Below, piece after piece: positions 1 through 21,651 of a stretch of 64,000 nt of DNA. Position 1 is the first letter of the stretch. Each line of letters begins with the position of its first letter. The translations under genes were made by a program, and so were the position numbers. Location of the stretch: contig CM075853.1 in NCBI GenBank assembly GCA_037975125.1, forward strand, positions 33,843,113-33,907,112, written 5' to 3'. Source of the DNA: Latrodectus hesperus. Its lineage: Eukaryota; Arthropoda; Arachnida; Araneae; Theridiidae. The notes beneath the pieces were generated by a model. It was not told where the DNA came from and ran no database searches. It saw only the letters and a list, made by a program, of their open reading frames with translations.

Positions 1-83
<83 letters not shown>
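1..83. repeat. (AT)n microsatellite, cut by window edge
   Basis: Pure alternating A and T from the first base. The tract runs off the left edge of the window, so its full length is unknown. Confidence 0.97.
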
Positions 84-86
<3 letters not shown>

Positions 87-2345
87 AATCATTCCATGAT
101 ACAAAATAATAATTTCAGTTTTTCTTTGTAGCAACTGTACAAATTATAATCAGCTTTCTTAATTTTTTAAAAATATTGGCATTAAAGAGGGTTGTGATAA
201 ATGAATAAATGCAGAATGTTTTCTTTTTATATTGAACTTAGAAAAAACCATTTTTAAATCTCTTCTAGACAATTGAAAATTCCTAGTAAGATGATTAATA
301 AATTACATATTTTTAATTATTTTTCGGAAGGTTATAATTCCTGTACAACAAGTAATGAAAATAAAGATTTTAAATAAAATAATCATTTATTTATTTCAAA
401 AGAAATTGGTATGTATATTTTAATTTTAATTACGTATAACATATTTTTTTAAAATTGTATCGTATGTTACTTGCAAAGCAGTAATACTAAGAATCAAAAT
501 TCGGAAATTTGGGATTTGGTCATATTAAGTATTTAATAACATACAAAATGATTGAATAATTTAAATATTGTAAGCAATAAAAGCACTCCATTTATTCTGA
601 GAAAATTATCTTAATGCTGCTTTGTTACACTAGGAAAATAGAATATTTTCTTTTTTAGCGCAAATCAATATGTATACATTAACACAATTCATTCAATGTG
701 GTTCATTTTATGCTGAAACCCATAATACTTTTTAATAAGTGTTTATGTAAGTATTAAGGATTTAATTAAAAAGTTTAAGTTCTGACAATAAAATCAAATT
801 CATTTTAAGCGAGAAATTTTATATGATGAGTTTCCTTAACAAGCACAAGACTAATTTTTTATTTTTGCTATGAAAACTAATAACATATTAAAACATTTTT
901 AAAAATAAATGATTGTACATTGCTCTGATAGGCACACAGTTGAATCTGCATCACTTTTAAGTGGTTAATAATTTAAAACACGTGGAAAATATTAAAGAAA
1001 TACTAAAAAGTAAATTACTTTAAGAAGAAATTATAAAATAATTTTTATTTTTAAAATGCAAGAATATTTCATTAACACAAGTATACAAAAATAATAATAA
1101 ATATTCAATTTTATTATCTTTATATTTATTTGTAACGTGGTTCACACTTCAAGTTGAAATAAATGTTTAAGTAAATGAGTTTTCATTAAACTCAAGAATT
1201 CCTTTAACAAAAATGCTTTTCCACATTCCAAGGGAAAATTAATGGAAAGGCATTTTACTTAGCTATATTGCCATCAAACTGTTTTTAATTCGGTACAGGA
1301 TACTGTGCACAAAGTATTCTAAATCATAAACTTATTACATACATTTAGAACTTGTTTTTGTGTTGGAATGCTGCAAATTTGCGTTATTTTCTAATTTAAA
1401 TATTTTTTGTTTATTTTTGAATTTTTCCAGTAATAAATATATAATATAAAAGTGGTGTAATCCAAATAATATTTTTATAGGCGTTATTTAAAGATAAATT
1501 TGCAGAAATAAAAGCAACATATGGTTTTAGAACAGCAAATATTAAACTACTGTATGAATAATTTTCATTCAAACAGATATTAAGATAAACAATAATGATT
1601 GTGTATTACAAAGTAGAAATTTATTTAAGAATTAAATTAAGAAATTTATAGTATTTTTATTATGTTTATATTTTTATGTAAATATTGAAATAATTATTAT
1701 TTATTACACCTGAATCAGAATAAATTACAATGATAATGAAAATGAATGATAACAGCCAAAATTACTTACAATATTGAGAATATATGGGAATTTTAAAATT
1801 TTATGATTAATTTAATAGTATATGCCATTAGTTTTTTTAAAATTTATAATATTTTAACAATGATAATTCATTTTTCATTTCTAAGCATTTATTAGAGATA
1901 AAAGGTAGTTAAAAACTAAAATAATAAATAAAAGGAACAAAATATATTAACAATGTTTAACTACTTATTCATGGAAAGAACGATAATTATTTGTTTAACT
2001 AAGATGATATTTAATTTTGCGTTTCAAATATTTAAATATACTTCATCTGTCCCATTAGACAGATCATTTTTCATAAAACTCGGTACGCTTTTAAATAATG
2101 TATGGAATTTAAAATATTTATAATGCTGACTAGATGATAAACTACTTACAGTGATGATAAATATCTAAAAATTAATAATAGTAAGCATAATATGAATAAT
2201 GATAAAAAAATATTTGAATTAATTATTTGCAAGCTTAGATGAGAAGCGGAATAACAAAACGCTATATTATCTTTGTATTTCCTTTTTATGATTTTAAAAT
2301 TAATTTATATTTTTAAAAATAAAATTTTAAGATATCATTTTTTAC

Positions 2346-2348
<3 letters not shown>
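84..2348. other. AT-rich background, no gene seen
   Basis: Very AT-rich single-copy-looking sequence. Stop codons are dense in all frames and I see no transposon termini, tRNA-like boxes or protein similarity. Confidence 0.6.

Positions 2349-2407
<59 letters not shown>
2349..2407. repeat. (AT)n microsatellite
   Basis: Uninterrupted AT dinucleotide tract of about 59 bp in AT-rich background. Confidence 0.97.
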
Positions 2408-4861
<2,454 letters not shown>

Positions 4862-4869
4862 TCTAAATT

Positions 4870-7800
4870 TTAGATTTATGTTATAAATATAGTATATAAT
4901 TTAAATTTCTTACAAAAATGAAATAAAACAGGAAATAAAAAACTGGATTAAACAAAAAAATATCTTATTTTTTCTTCGGGTCTAGTGATTCCATGATATT
5001 ATATTTCATTAAGTCAATACAAATGTATGCATTAAAATAGATTTTTCCAATAAGGCAACTTTTTCTAAAAAAATATAGAATAACAAACAAAAATCAATAT
5101 GCCTCTGCTATCGATTCTGTGTCACGTACAGATTGGAAAGCATCACAAGTAAGACTAGGCTCAATACTGTGATTGTTCTACTTCATCCAGCACGAAAACC
5201 AATCAAAAAGTATTTTCTGATATGAGAAAAATACTGAACATAATGTCAGAAGTATGTGTAGCTTACTCAATGCTTTTACAATAGTGCAATAGAAGTTGTG
5301 TCATTTTTTGTATTTTCGAAGTGAATCAACCAATGTGTTTTTTTCCACAAGCATTCTATTATTCAGGTTATTAAATATTTTATTTTATATTATAAATGAC
5401 TTGAAATATCTCATAATGATAAGAATTATTCTACACAACAAACATTGAAGTGTTTCTTTTGGGGCATTAATTATTTCTTTTTTTCTGAGAATGAAAGTTC
5501 CAATTCTTCAAATGATGATAATTTATAGTTTTTACTAATTGACATGTTCTTATCAAAGAAAGGTCTGACTTGTCTAGGATAAATAATGTTAATTCTTCAA
5601 TTCATCGTTCGTTTGATATTGTATTGCATAAATGATTTTAGATTAATCTACTGCACATGACCATACTGGACATTTTATTTCTCAAATATCGCCTCCAAAA
5701 ATATTTACACTTAAAAGAAAATCTCCTTATAAAGCTAATGTGTATAGACATTAAACATGTAAAATACATGCATATTAAATTACAATAAAACAAGTTTAAC
5801 TGATTTTTTTCAACAGATCTTGATTTTCTTCAAATTAATCATATTTAAAATAAATTTTCCTGGAAGATAATGTGTTTAACAATCAAGGATTGAATGAGTT
5901 AAGATACTATTCATAAGACACTTAAATTATTTGAAAAATATATTTTATAATGTAAAGAAAATTTAAAAACATCTCTGGAAACTTAAATATATTAATTAAA
6001 AAATAATTAAATATAGTTATATAAAAATTATAATGAATCGGATATCAATGATATAAAAGTAATAATGAATATAAAAGATTAGAATGAAGAATGGGTTATT
6101 TTTAAAGATGACTATATTTGTGCAACTACTGACAAAATAGCATTTTATAAAATAAATACAAGCAATCTTATTTTATAATTAAATGATACAAACCAAAAAA
6201 ACATATTTAATGTTTTTAAATATAATAGCTATGTGTGATTATTGTGGAACATGTGCATAAACATGAGATATCACGAAGCAAAAGAATCACTGAAATATAT
6301 TCAACATATATAGGACAATTTGGTAAATAAACACGTCTTGGCTTGCTATATTGAAATGATAAAGTACTTATATTTAATGAAATATAGTATGGATGGGAAT
6401 TTTTTTCCGTAAAATACAACTTAGATGTAATTTATTATATGATTTTAATCTTTGAAAAAATTTTCAGTAAAAAAGGCATTGCACTTTTTATTGTATGTGG
6501 AAAAATAATATTTAAACTAATATGTATTATTTTTTTTCCATTTGATGAATATGAGTTAAAATCAAACTGTAGACTGTCTTAATCATTAGGCACTCCTGTT
6601 CTTGGTATAATAGCAGGAATTAAAATTACAGGATGGAATATATGATATCGTTCTATATGAACAACATTATCAGCATATTTATTTGTATTGATAATAAGTC
6701 TATTTTGGTGCACGAGATTTTAATCAATGATACTTGAAAACTTCGTCCAGAAGTCAAAATAACATTACGTTAATAAAATGAATAGCAAGCGATTTTATTC
6801 TATTTATTATGTGGTATCAAACATTACCGAACATCTGTTTTACAAGAAAAATTTTTAGCTTTTTGTTTGTCTTATAGCAAAGTTTAAAGTTGATATTTTA
6901 TTATTTACTAGTTCTAATAATTTGTATATCTAATATTTCGAATATAATTTGTTTATATTTTTAAAATGATTTACTTCATTTATCCTCTTGCTAATTTTGA
7001 TATATTTCATATGTGAATCGTATGTTGAAGTATACAAATACTAAAATATGTTTTCTATTTTTCTCATTTCATCAAAACAGAAAAGAAAATATTTATGTTT
7101 CCATAAATTAAGCATTTTTTTCCTTTCTTGAATTCTTAAGATTTTATTATAACTAAAGAAAAATCATTTCTTTTCACCAAAGTTGCAATACATCACCAGA
7201 TAGGCAAAATTGTTAGTAAATATAATTATATATTGTATCTGGAATATCAAACAATATATTTACAATATTTCAAATGGAAAGCATTTGTAGTTATAGGCAA
7301 ACTTTTAATCAAAATCATTATATAGCAACCTAAGGAAATAACTAATAAATATAACTGTAATAAATACAAATTAATTCAATTGACATATAAAATTCGAACT
7401 ATAATATAAATCTGAAAAAAATACTTATTTGTTGGCTTCAAAATTCATGTCCAACAAACCAACATATCATCATATTTACAATATTATGTGGTTGTTTTTT
7501 GAAAAATATAACAGTAAAATTCTAAGAAACGCTGGAATATGTTTATAAGTTAAATGGTTACATTATATCTAACTACTCATGTCCTAAATAATGTATGTTG
7601 TTTTTCTTTTATTTAACAATATAAGTACATAATTTGAAAATGACTAATCTGATGAGTAATAAAAATGAATGTATCAAAAATGTGAGGATAAATTTTGAAA
7701 AATAGACAGTGAATTAAACACATATTTTAAGGAATTTCAACTACCTTTACCCAATGTTTGAAATTGGTTAATATTGAAATTATTTGATTAATACTGAAAT

Positions 7801-7960
7801 ATACTGAAATTGATTAATACTTATTCCTTACTAAGTGATTCGTAAAATCTATGACTGATTTGCTAATCTACCTTAGTCCACTTAATGATTTGAAAAGCAA
7901 GGCTTGACATTAAATCATTTTTTGCTCTCGAATGCTAATTCAGTAGTAGAATAATTAGAT
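4870..7960. other. AT-rich background, no gene seen
   Basis: No credible coding region. A 67-codon frame on the minus strand at 6216-6419 has no recognisable motif and the composition of the background. A short imperfect tandem repeat (TTGATTAATACTGAAAT-like) lies near 7767-7820. Confidence 0.55.
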
Positions 7961-8191
7961 TCCTAACTACTACAGACAATGAGAAGAAGAAGCCCTGTTC
8001 TATTCCTATTGGCTATCAGGTTGTGCCTCTACTTCAGTCTAGAATGTCAGACGGAGTGCCCGCTGGGAATTGTAATCTGGGAGCGATAGCCTTAAGAGGC
8101 TCTCCAGAACGCATGACACATTTTTGAGAATGCCTTACAAAGGTGGGGCTTTCAAGCCTACAGTGATTTACGCGGTATCCTAACTACTACA
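7961..8191. mobile_element. Unclassified short insertion flanked by 14-bp direct repeats
   Basis: An islet of base-balanced sequence stands out in AT-rich surroundings. The 14-mer TCCTAACTACTACA occurs at 7961-7974 and again at 8178-8191, exactly bracketing 203 bp. A perfect 14-bp flanking repeat is typical of a target-site duplication made by LINE-type retrotransposition. The insert (7975-8177) has no long reading frame, no clear poly(A) or simple-repeat tail and no convincing pol III A/B boxes, so SINE, truncated LINE 5' region and processed-transcript fragment all remain possible. No second copy is present in this window. Confidence 0.6.
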
Positions 8192-8964
8192 AAAAGTTTC
8201 CATGTTAAACAAATCGTCAAACAATTAAAGTCTTGAGAAATATTTATTCAATTGATTTATCAATGGTTATCTTGTGTCACGGTATCTAAACTGCAACAAT
8301 TTCATGATCTGATTGGTGCCATTCAAAACAGAAGAAAATCCACTTATTGAATAGTATTTAAAAGTTTCTTTGCATATTATTTTTAATGTTTTGTTTAGTG
8401 CAATGCATTTTTACTGTTCAAAAATATAATATTAAAAAGCAGAAATCAAAATGTGGTTTTATACAATTTAAAAGCCCTTAAAATCCTATTTTATATTTTA
8501 AAAAATTTTAAGTGAATCGTTTATATTAACTTGTATTTTTTATTATATATTCCTAAAGGATCTTTCATACAAAGAACTCAGTAAGAATCATTATATTGTG
8601 TCAAAAACATTGTTTTTAAATGAAATTAACGTTTTTCTTAGTAAAAATCATAGTTAAAAATAATATTTTCAATCCTGGTTTGATTTTAAATTAAATATTG
8701 AAATTTCTTAAAAAATAATTTAAATTTTACAGAAACATTATTTTAAGAATTTAAAGAAATATCCCATATTTATATCTCCACTTCAAAACCAATAAAAATG
8801 TATTTCTTAAAAAAAGTAACAAATTTATTTCTATTGTATAGTCAAATTTACAATATCCTTTAGGAGGTTAAGTAAGAAAATAATTGAGTAATGAAATTAT
8901 TTTACAACATGAGGATTTTTAGTTTTGATTTTTTTCAAGTTCTAAACAGTTTTATTTTGTAATA
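8192..8964. other. AT-rich background
   Basis: No feature seen. It ends at the TA dinucleotide used as the target of the next transposon. Confidence 0.6.
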
Positions 8965-8998
8965 CAGAGGGCATTAAAACATTTTTAGAATGATTTCG
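8965..8998 (+). repeat. Left TIR of mariner-type element
   Basis: Pairs with 10293-10326 in inverted orientation. The inner part CATTTTTAGAATGATTTCG is identical in both arms and all four mismatches are in the outer half. Confidence 0.93.
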
Positions 8999-9149
8999 AT
9001 TAAGAATTTTAAAAAAGTAAATGTTTTAGAACAAAAATGTTTTTCAACAGCATATAATTTGACATGAGAAATATCGTTTGCTACTTTTAAGTTTTTTCTT
9101 CTTTTAAAATGTCATATGTAAACAATAACATGTGGATTGAAGGATATGT

Positions 9150-10260
9150 TTTTGCACTTTCCGAAGATTAATATTCTTACTCCAGGATTCAAAAACATTG
9201 TGAAATGCATGGTATTAAAATTTCTAAGTGCAAAGTAAGCAACTTTATTAATCGGACAGGTAAAAACCATCAATCATTATTTCTACATGGAAGGAAGACT
9301 CCAAACGAATATCCGAAAAAGTATGTAATGTTTCAAATGTTTCTAAAGTGAAATCCTTGATAACAAGCAAATCAAATCAAAGAAAATCAATGGCAAAATC
9401 TTTAGATACATCTGTAGCAACAATCAATAAAATAATAAATCAAGATTTACAAATTAAAAAAGCTAAAAAAACATAACGTTCACCAGCTTTTGCCGAGGCA
9501 TGTGGCTCAACGCAAAACATTTTGTAGAATCCTGTATGAAAATCATTTAGCAGGAGATAAATGGAAATACATTGGGACCCTTGATGAAGCATGGGTTTAC
9601 CTAAATGATTGCAACAAAAAAATGGTCTATTTACTATAGAAAACGAGTAGAAAAAATTTACAAACCTGGTTCCGCCAATGTAAAGATAGTTTCAGTAATT
9701 GGTTTATGATAGTCGCAGGTTTCTCCTACAAAGGAAAATTAAAAATAAAAAGAGGGGAAAAAATATTTTAAAATCAACTCATCATACTATCAGGAGAAGA
9801 TTTTACGTCCAATATTTACAGAAGAAATTCCACTAATTTTTCCCAAAGACTTTCAAAGAGTAAAACTTCATCAAGACAAAGCTACAAGTCATACTTCATT
9901 TATCAAAAAATACTTGGATTTGGACATCAGTTGATATTATTCAAAGTCATTCTTTGAAAAATACCACTTTCATTCCTTGAAAAAATGAAGACTAATACAG
10001 GTATTGCATATATACCTTTTCAACATATTCTTGTGAAGTCCCTTGACGTTTCATCTATGGACTTTTGTGCCTTTGGTCTGTTAAAAAGAGCTCTTTCTAA
10101 ACGCAAACCCACCACGATATATGGACTCTTGAATATAGTGGAAGAAGAATGGAAAGCAATACCCCTGGAAATTTCACAAAAAGCTCTTCTATCATGGAAA
10201 TCACGATACAGACTTACATTCCAGAAAAAAGGCTATCAGATCGAACGTTTAAAAAAATAG
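9150..10260 (+). pseudogene. Mariner-type transposase, broken
   Basis: Would cut and paste the element at TA sites in the nucleus. Remnants are read in several frames. They comprise an N-terminal helix-turn-helix region (about 9180-9470), a first catalytic block resembling GTLDEAWVYL with Asp at 9583, a second block resembling LHQDKATSH with Asp at 9875, and a C-terminal open stretch of 91 codons (9985-10260) containing SMDFCAFGLLKRAL with Asp at 10060. Asp rather than Glu in the third block points to a DDxD mariner-type enzyme. Between the second and third Asp lies extra sequence containing an approximate duplication (CATTCTTTGAAAAAT and CATTCCTTGAAAAAAT), so the true spacing cannot be read. 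In-frame stops (for example after the HTH region) and frameshifts make it non-functional. The ATG at 9985 is internal and not a genuine start. Confidence 0.85.
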
Positions 10261-10292
10261 TCTTTAAATTTTAAATATTAATTAAATGGCCC

Positions 10293-10326
10293 CGAAATCA
10301 TTCTAAAAATGTGTAAATACGCTCTG
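10293..10326 (-). repeat. Right TIR of mariner-type element
   Basis: Inverted partner of 8965-8998, 30 of 34 positions identical, followed by the duplicated TA at 10327-10328. Confidence 0.93.
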
Positions 10327-10617
10327 TAACTAATATTCTGATGAATACTTAAAATAAAATTTGATTAGCTGTTTTTATTTGATTAGTTATTTGAAACAAA
10401 TGGGTTTTCGTACCGGTAATATAAAATATTATTATTTTTCTAACTGCAAGTTTCTTTGTATTTCTAAGATATATATAAGTATTGAATACATCATATAAAA
10501 TGATTGTATTAAAAATTGTTGACATAAAATAAGATTATTGCTTGGTATTCGTATTTGAAATGTGTGTGTTTGGTTTGAAACTTAATGACATCTAAGTACA
10601 TATATATATAATACATA

Positions 10618-12187
10618 CATGGCTGGAAAAAAGTTGGAAAGTCAGATTTTATAAATTATGCTTTAAATTTTAGCGCAATTAAATTAACTCTTTCTCTTTT
10701 ATTTTATTAAACTAATTTTTCTTTTATTCTAAGTGAATGAGTTTTATTTACCACTAAGAAAATATTATAAAATAGAATATAAGGATTTTTAGTCTGTGAA
10801 AAAGTATGAATCCTGCAAAAATATTCTCATTTTGGAATCTATTGCAGTTTAATATGTTGAAAGCATTCTGTTCTTTTAAACTGTCTTTATTTTAAAAGAT
10901 ATATTTTGTTGAAAAAATTCCTCAATTTTTGTACAGTTAAAATGCCAAGGCGAAAACCTTTAAGATAATTTCAAAAAGGTCAAATTGTAGCATGTAAAGA
11001 TTTAGGCAAAAGTGTAAGAGAAATTCCAAAGCACCTACACATCAGTCCAAACGCTGTTTCTAACTTCTTGAGGAAATATAAGGAGTCAGAGGAAAGTAAA
11101 GTTTGGCAGACTTAAAAAATTGACTCTACGTAATCAAGGAAAAATCCTTAAAGAACTTTAAAAAAACACGTGGAATCATTTAAAAAGTACAAGACCCATT
11201 TGGCTTCACATATGTAACCAAAATAACACCTTAAAACTACATAAGAAGATCGGATACGTTCATATTCAAGAAAAGAAAGCATCTTCCTAAATGGAACGAA
11301 AGGCACATTGAGCACCGGCTACAGTGTGTCAAAGAACACATGAACTCCGAATGGACTTCAGTTAATTTTTCTGATGAAAGAAAATTCAATTTAGATGGTC
11401 CAGATGGTTGTCAATATTATTGACATTGTCTGAGTACACAAGGAGAAACTTATTTTATCTGATTGATAGAAAGATGCACTTTAATGACTTGGACATCAGT
11501 TGACTATGTTGGAAAAATCAATCAAGTGTTTCTGGATGAAAGACAGAAACATATAAATTACTTTCAAATTTTAAATTAAGAGCTTCTTCCCTATAGCACT
11601 GAGCTAGGTGGAGAAAATTGGATATTTCAGCAATAAGGAGCATCAATTCACACGAGCAATGGCGTTAAAAATTGGTTTGAATCAAATAATGTTTGGGTTT
11701 TCTCTTAGCCTGCTAAAAGTACAGGCCGCAATATTATTTAAAATGTATGGCCAGTAACAGTTTCAGTGTCTTTACGCTAGCGGAAACCAATATGAATTTT
11801 TGAATGAACTTCGAGAAGCTTTGAATTGTGTTTCGGGCATTTTTTCAATTTTTGTCAAACCAAAATTCAAGACTTATATGATACAAATTATTATTATGCA
11901 AATAGTGTCTTTGAAGTAGTTAAAACAAATGACAGAAGAATTCCGTATTAATAAGATATTTACATACATTATTTAGAACTGTCCTTTTACTTTTTTCACA
12001 TCATGATGTGAATAAAATTAATTTTTAATTATAATAAGTAACTAGTTTTTTTATTTCATGTTACATACATAGTTATCTGATTTAAATAAAATTCTATAAG
12101 TGTTGTAATGTAATTATTTTGTAAAAATTCAAAGTTCTTCTCTTATTTGAAGTACACCTAGTGTCCTTCTACTTTTTTCCAGCAGTG
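10618..12187 (+). mobile_element. Tc3-like DNA transposon, dead
   Basis: The element is 1,570 bp long. The left end CATGGCTGGAAAAAAGT pairs with the right end, whose reverse complement reads CACTGCTGGAAAAAAGT, and TA lies outside both (10616-10617, 12188-12189). The TIR is short, about 20-23 bp, with a perfect GCTGGAAAAAAGT core. It encloses a plus-strand transposase relic. It lies only 291 bp from the previous transposon and 77 bp before a SINE, so this stretch collected insertions repeatedly. Confidence 0.9.
10942..11951 (+). pseudogene. Tc3-like transposase with catalytic positions turned into stops
   Basis: Starts at an ATG followed by MPRRKPLR, then a stop, then QKGQIVACKDLGKSVREIP, the usual N-terminal DNA-binding opening of Tc1/Tc3 transposases. 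The second half shows FSDERKFNLDGPDG with the first catalytic Asp intact (codon at 11373). The second catalytic block reads WIFQQ-stop-GASIHTSNGV, so the Asp position (11634-11636) is TAA. The third block reads PAKSTGRNII-stop-NVW, so the Glu position (11739-11741) is also TAA. Further stops and frameshifts occur throughout. The enzyme cannot be active. Family assignment rests on these block patterns, which I recognise from Tc3-type proteins. Confidence 0.85.
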
Positions 12188-12250
12188 TAGTAGGAAAGGA
12201 ATCACGTTTACACTAAATTATTGTAAATGCATGTGGTAAATTCATTAGTT

Positions 12251-12264
12251 AATTAAGCTTAGTT
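12251..12264. repeat. Target-site duplication, left copy
   Basis: AATTAAGCTTAGTT, repeated with one mismatch at 12547-12560, bracketing the SINE. Confidence 0.85.
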
Positions 12265-12546
12265 GTATTGTTGTTGTCGTCGTGTGCCAGCTAGGCTGGC
12301 AATATAGGGTGCGCTGCTCCATTTTTCCAACTGAACTATATTTAGGTGTGGAGTCAGACTTCCTCAGTACACACATGCCATAAATACCCGTTTATAGGGT
12401 AGGCAACCATTCACAACACATTCATACAAGGAAAGGTCAAAGACATAGATAGAGAGAGAAAGTACATCCATGCCAGAACCGGGACTCAAACCCAGGACCA
12501 CCCTATCCGCAGTCAGACACGATGACCACAAGACAAGTTGGGTGGC
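12265..12546 (-). mobile_element. tRNA-derived SINE, family 1 variant with CAA-type tail
   Basis: The 282-bp element lies on the minus strand between 14-bp direct repeats. Its 5' head (right end) reads CTTGTCTTGTGGTCATCG as a weak pol III A box, followed by a B box GGTTTGAGTCC in a T-loop-like context. The body shares GGCATGGATG, TGTATGAATGTG and ACCCTATAAACGGGT with the two family 1 copies at 36727-37020 and 38779-39080. The 3' part differs from them and ends in CGACGACAACAAC-type sequence. SINEs are transcribed by RNA polymerase III and moved by a partner LINE; the tail resembles the 3' end of the LINE at 21646-23919. Confidence 0.85.
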
Positions 12547-12560
12547 AATTAAGCGTAGTT
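12547..12560. repeat. Target-site duplication, right copy
   Basis: AATTAAGCGTAGTT, 13 of 14 positions identical to 12251-12264. Confidence 0.85.
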
Positions 12561-13772
12561 AAAAATACGCATAACTGATTAATGGATTTAATACAATTTC
12601 TTCTAAAATAATTATCATAACTGAGAGTCACTGAGAAAAAGTTTTGTTGATGATTATCAAGTAAGTTATATTTCAATTTTTGCTAAATTATCAAAATATT
12701 TTTAAAAAATTTGTTTTAGCAAATAAAAAGGGTATAAAACTATTTCAAACTCATTATTTTTAAAAATAATTGTCTTGAAAATTGATCAAGTTTTAAGTAC
12801 TTTCTTAAAAATATGGTGATCTCTATACAATTATACAATTACAATTTTTTTAAGATATAGCATATCAGAAGAATATTAATAGCTTTAAGCATTTAATTGA
12901 TTTTTATTTTAGAATATGGTATATAAATCAAAACATACTTTTGTAACATTAATTATTTTGTGATTAAATATTACAGTTAAATGCTCTCAGAAACTGGTTT
13001 GCTTATCAGAGTTCATCTAAAATAACCACTGAGAAAATGACTCTGAATTTATATCCGTAAAGAAAAGCATTCTAAGCTGTATTAGAAGGAAAACAAGAAT
13101 GTTTCTAAATCACAGCAACTAATGTAACGGACTTGTAACGGAAATTGAACCTGAAAAACGCTTTAAAATAGCTTGTCTAAAATGAATTTCTTCAAGTGCT
13201 TCCCGCATGTGATAAGTGTAAGATATTTTCTTGAATCCAAATCAAGTTCTAGTTCCACACAAATGATTTTAAGTCTAGATCTCTGTAGTCTTTCCATTGA
13301 TATCCATTTATTTGTGAATGGAATCATCTGAGTTGAGCTATATATTTTCATCTTTTGTAAAAAAAAAAATAATATCAATATAGCAAATTAAATTAATTTA
13401 TTTATGTTAGGAATACTAATAACAAATAGAAAATTGAATAAAATAGATTATTTGAGTTATATGTGTATTTAGTGGAAAATACATGACAATGTTAGTCATA
13501 AATATAATTCCTTAAATACATTTTGTATTAAATTAATTGAAAAACTTGAATTTTGAATTTGCATTTAGTTTGTGAGTACTATATTTTTTACTAATTATTA
13601 TATTATTTTAATAAAATTAAAGAAAAGTTATATAAATAAAGTGAAGAGAAATTTAAATGACCAGTTAAATTTGGTAAAAAGTTTAAAATAATTAGTAAAC
13701 TTTAAATATATTTATTATTTAACTTTTCCTGCATTGAATTAGAATTTCCTTAAACTTATAAGCGATATAAAA
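12561..13772. other. AT-rich background, no gene seen
   Basis: A 71-codon minus-strand frame (13163-13378) has no recognisable motif and ends in a poly-A-encoded region. I do not support it as a gene. Confidence 0.55.
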
Positions 13773-21038
<7,266 letters not shown>

Positions 21039-21067
21039 AATTCCAACTAAGTATTGAACTGATTCTT

Positions 21068-21158
<91 letters not shown>

Positions 21159-21184
21159 AATCTGTTCAATACTTAGTTGGAATT
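21039..21184. repeat. Near-perfect 146-bp hairpin with (AT)n core
   Basis: The left arm from 21039 (AATTCCAACTAAGTATTGAA and onward to CTTTATAT) is repeated in inverted orientation at the right end (ATATAAAGAATC onward to GTTGGAATT, ending 21184). Over about 34 bp per arm I see one mismatch. The space between is a self-complementary (AT)n tract, so the whole block could fold into one stem. A further short (AT)n tract follows to about 21207. It may be a fold-back element or a locally created inverted duplication. Confidence 0.85.
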
Positions 21185-21635
21185 ATATATATATATATAT
21201 ATATATATTTTATTTTTAATTCATAATTTATTGTATTTATTTCTTCTTTTTTCATGTGTAAGTAAACAAAATACGTAGTTAAATATTTTTTGTTTGTTAT
21301 GTAATAAATATAAGTACAATTTAACAATCAAGTAAGGGGATAATATGTCTACAAATATTTAATAGTTTCTTTAATGTAATCGCTATCTCAGAAAATATGT
21401 TTCAACAAATGTTTAATTCTTAATTATGGAAATAAACTTTTCATGAATATTTCCTTATAATTAGAATATAAAACCTGCAAAGTGTTTCTTAATTAACTCT
21501 TTGATTATCATCCATTATTATTTTATCTAATTTTTGATTCTTTCTAGATAAAAACACAAAATGTCTTATCTGTGATTTTCACATTGCTTTCAATTTGTGT
21601 TTTAATTAAAGTGATAAATGGATATTATATGTTTT

Positions 21636-21645
21636 ATTTTTAAGG
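21636..21645. repeat. Target-site duplication of LINE, left copy
   Basis: ATTTTTAAGG, repeated exactly at 23920-23929. Confidence 0.75.
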
Positions 21646-21651
21646 GTACAG

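Larger units (their letters stand above)
8965..10326 (+). mobile_element. Mariner-type DNA transposon with 34-bp TIRs and TA duplication
   Basis: The element is 1,362 bp long, a normal size for the Tc1/mariner superfamily. It starts CAGAGGGCATT and ends in the inverted form, with TA directly outside both ends (8963-8964 and 10327-10328). The two 34-bp termini match at 30 positions. Between them lies a decayed transposase on the plus strand. The match of TIRs, TA duplication and transposase remnants makes the boundaries secure. The element looks dead because its reading frame is broken many times. Confidence 0.92.

Noticed and set aside
9985..10260. A 91-codon plus-strand ORF as a separate gene
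   Set aside because: It is the C-terminal end of the broken mariner-type transposase; its ATG is internal.
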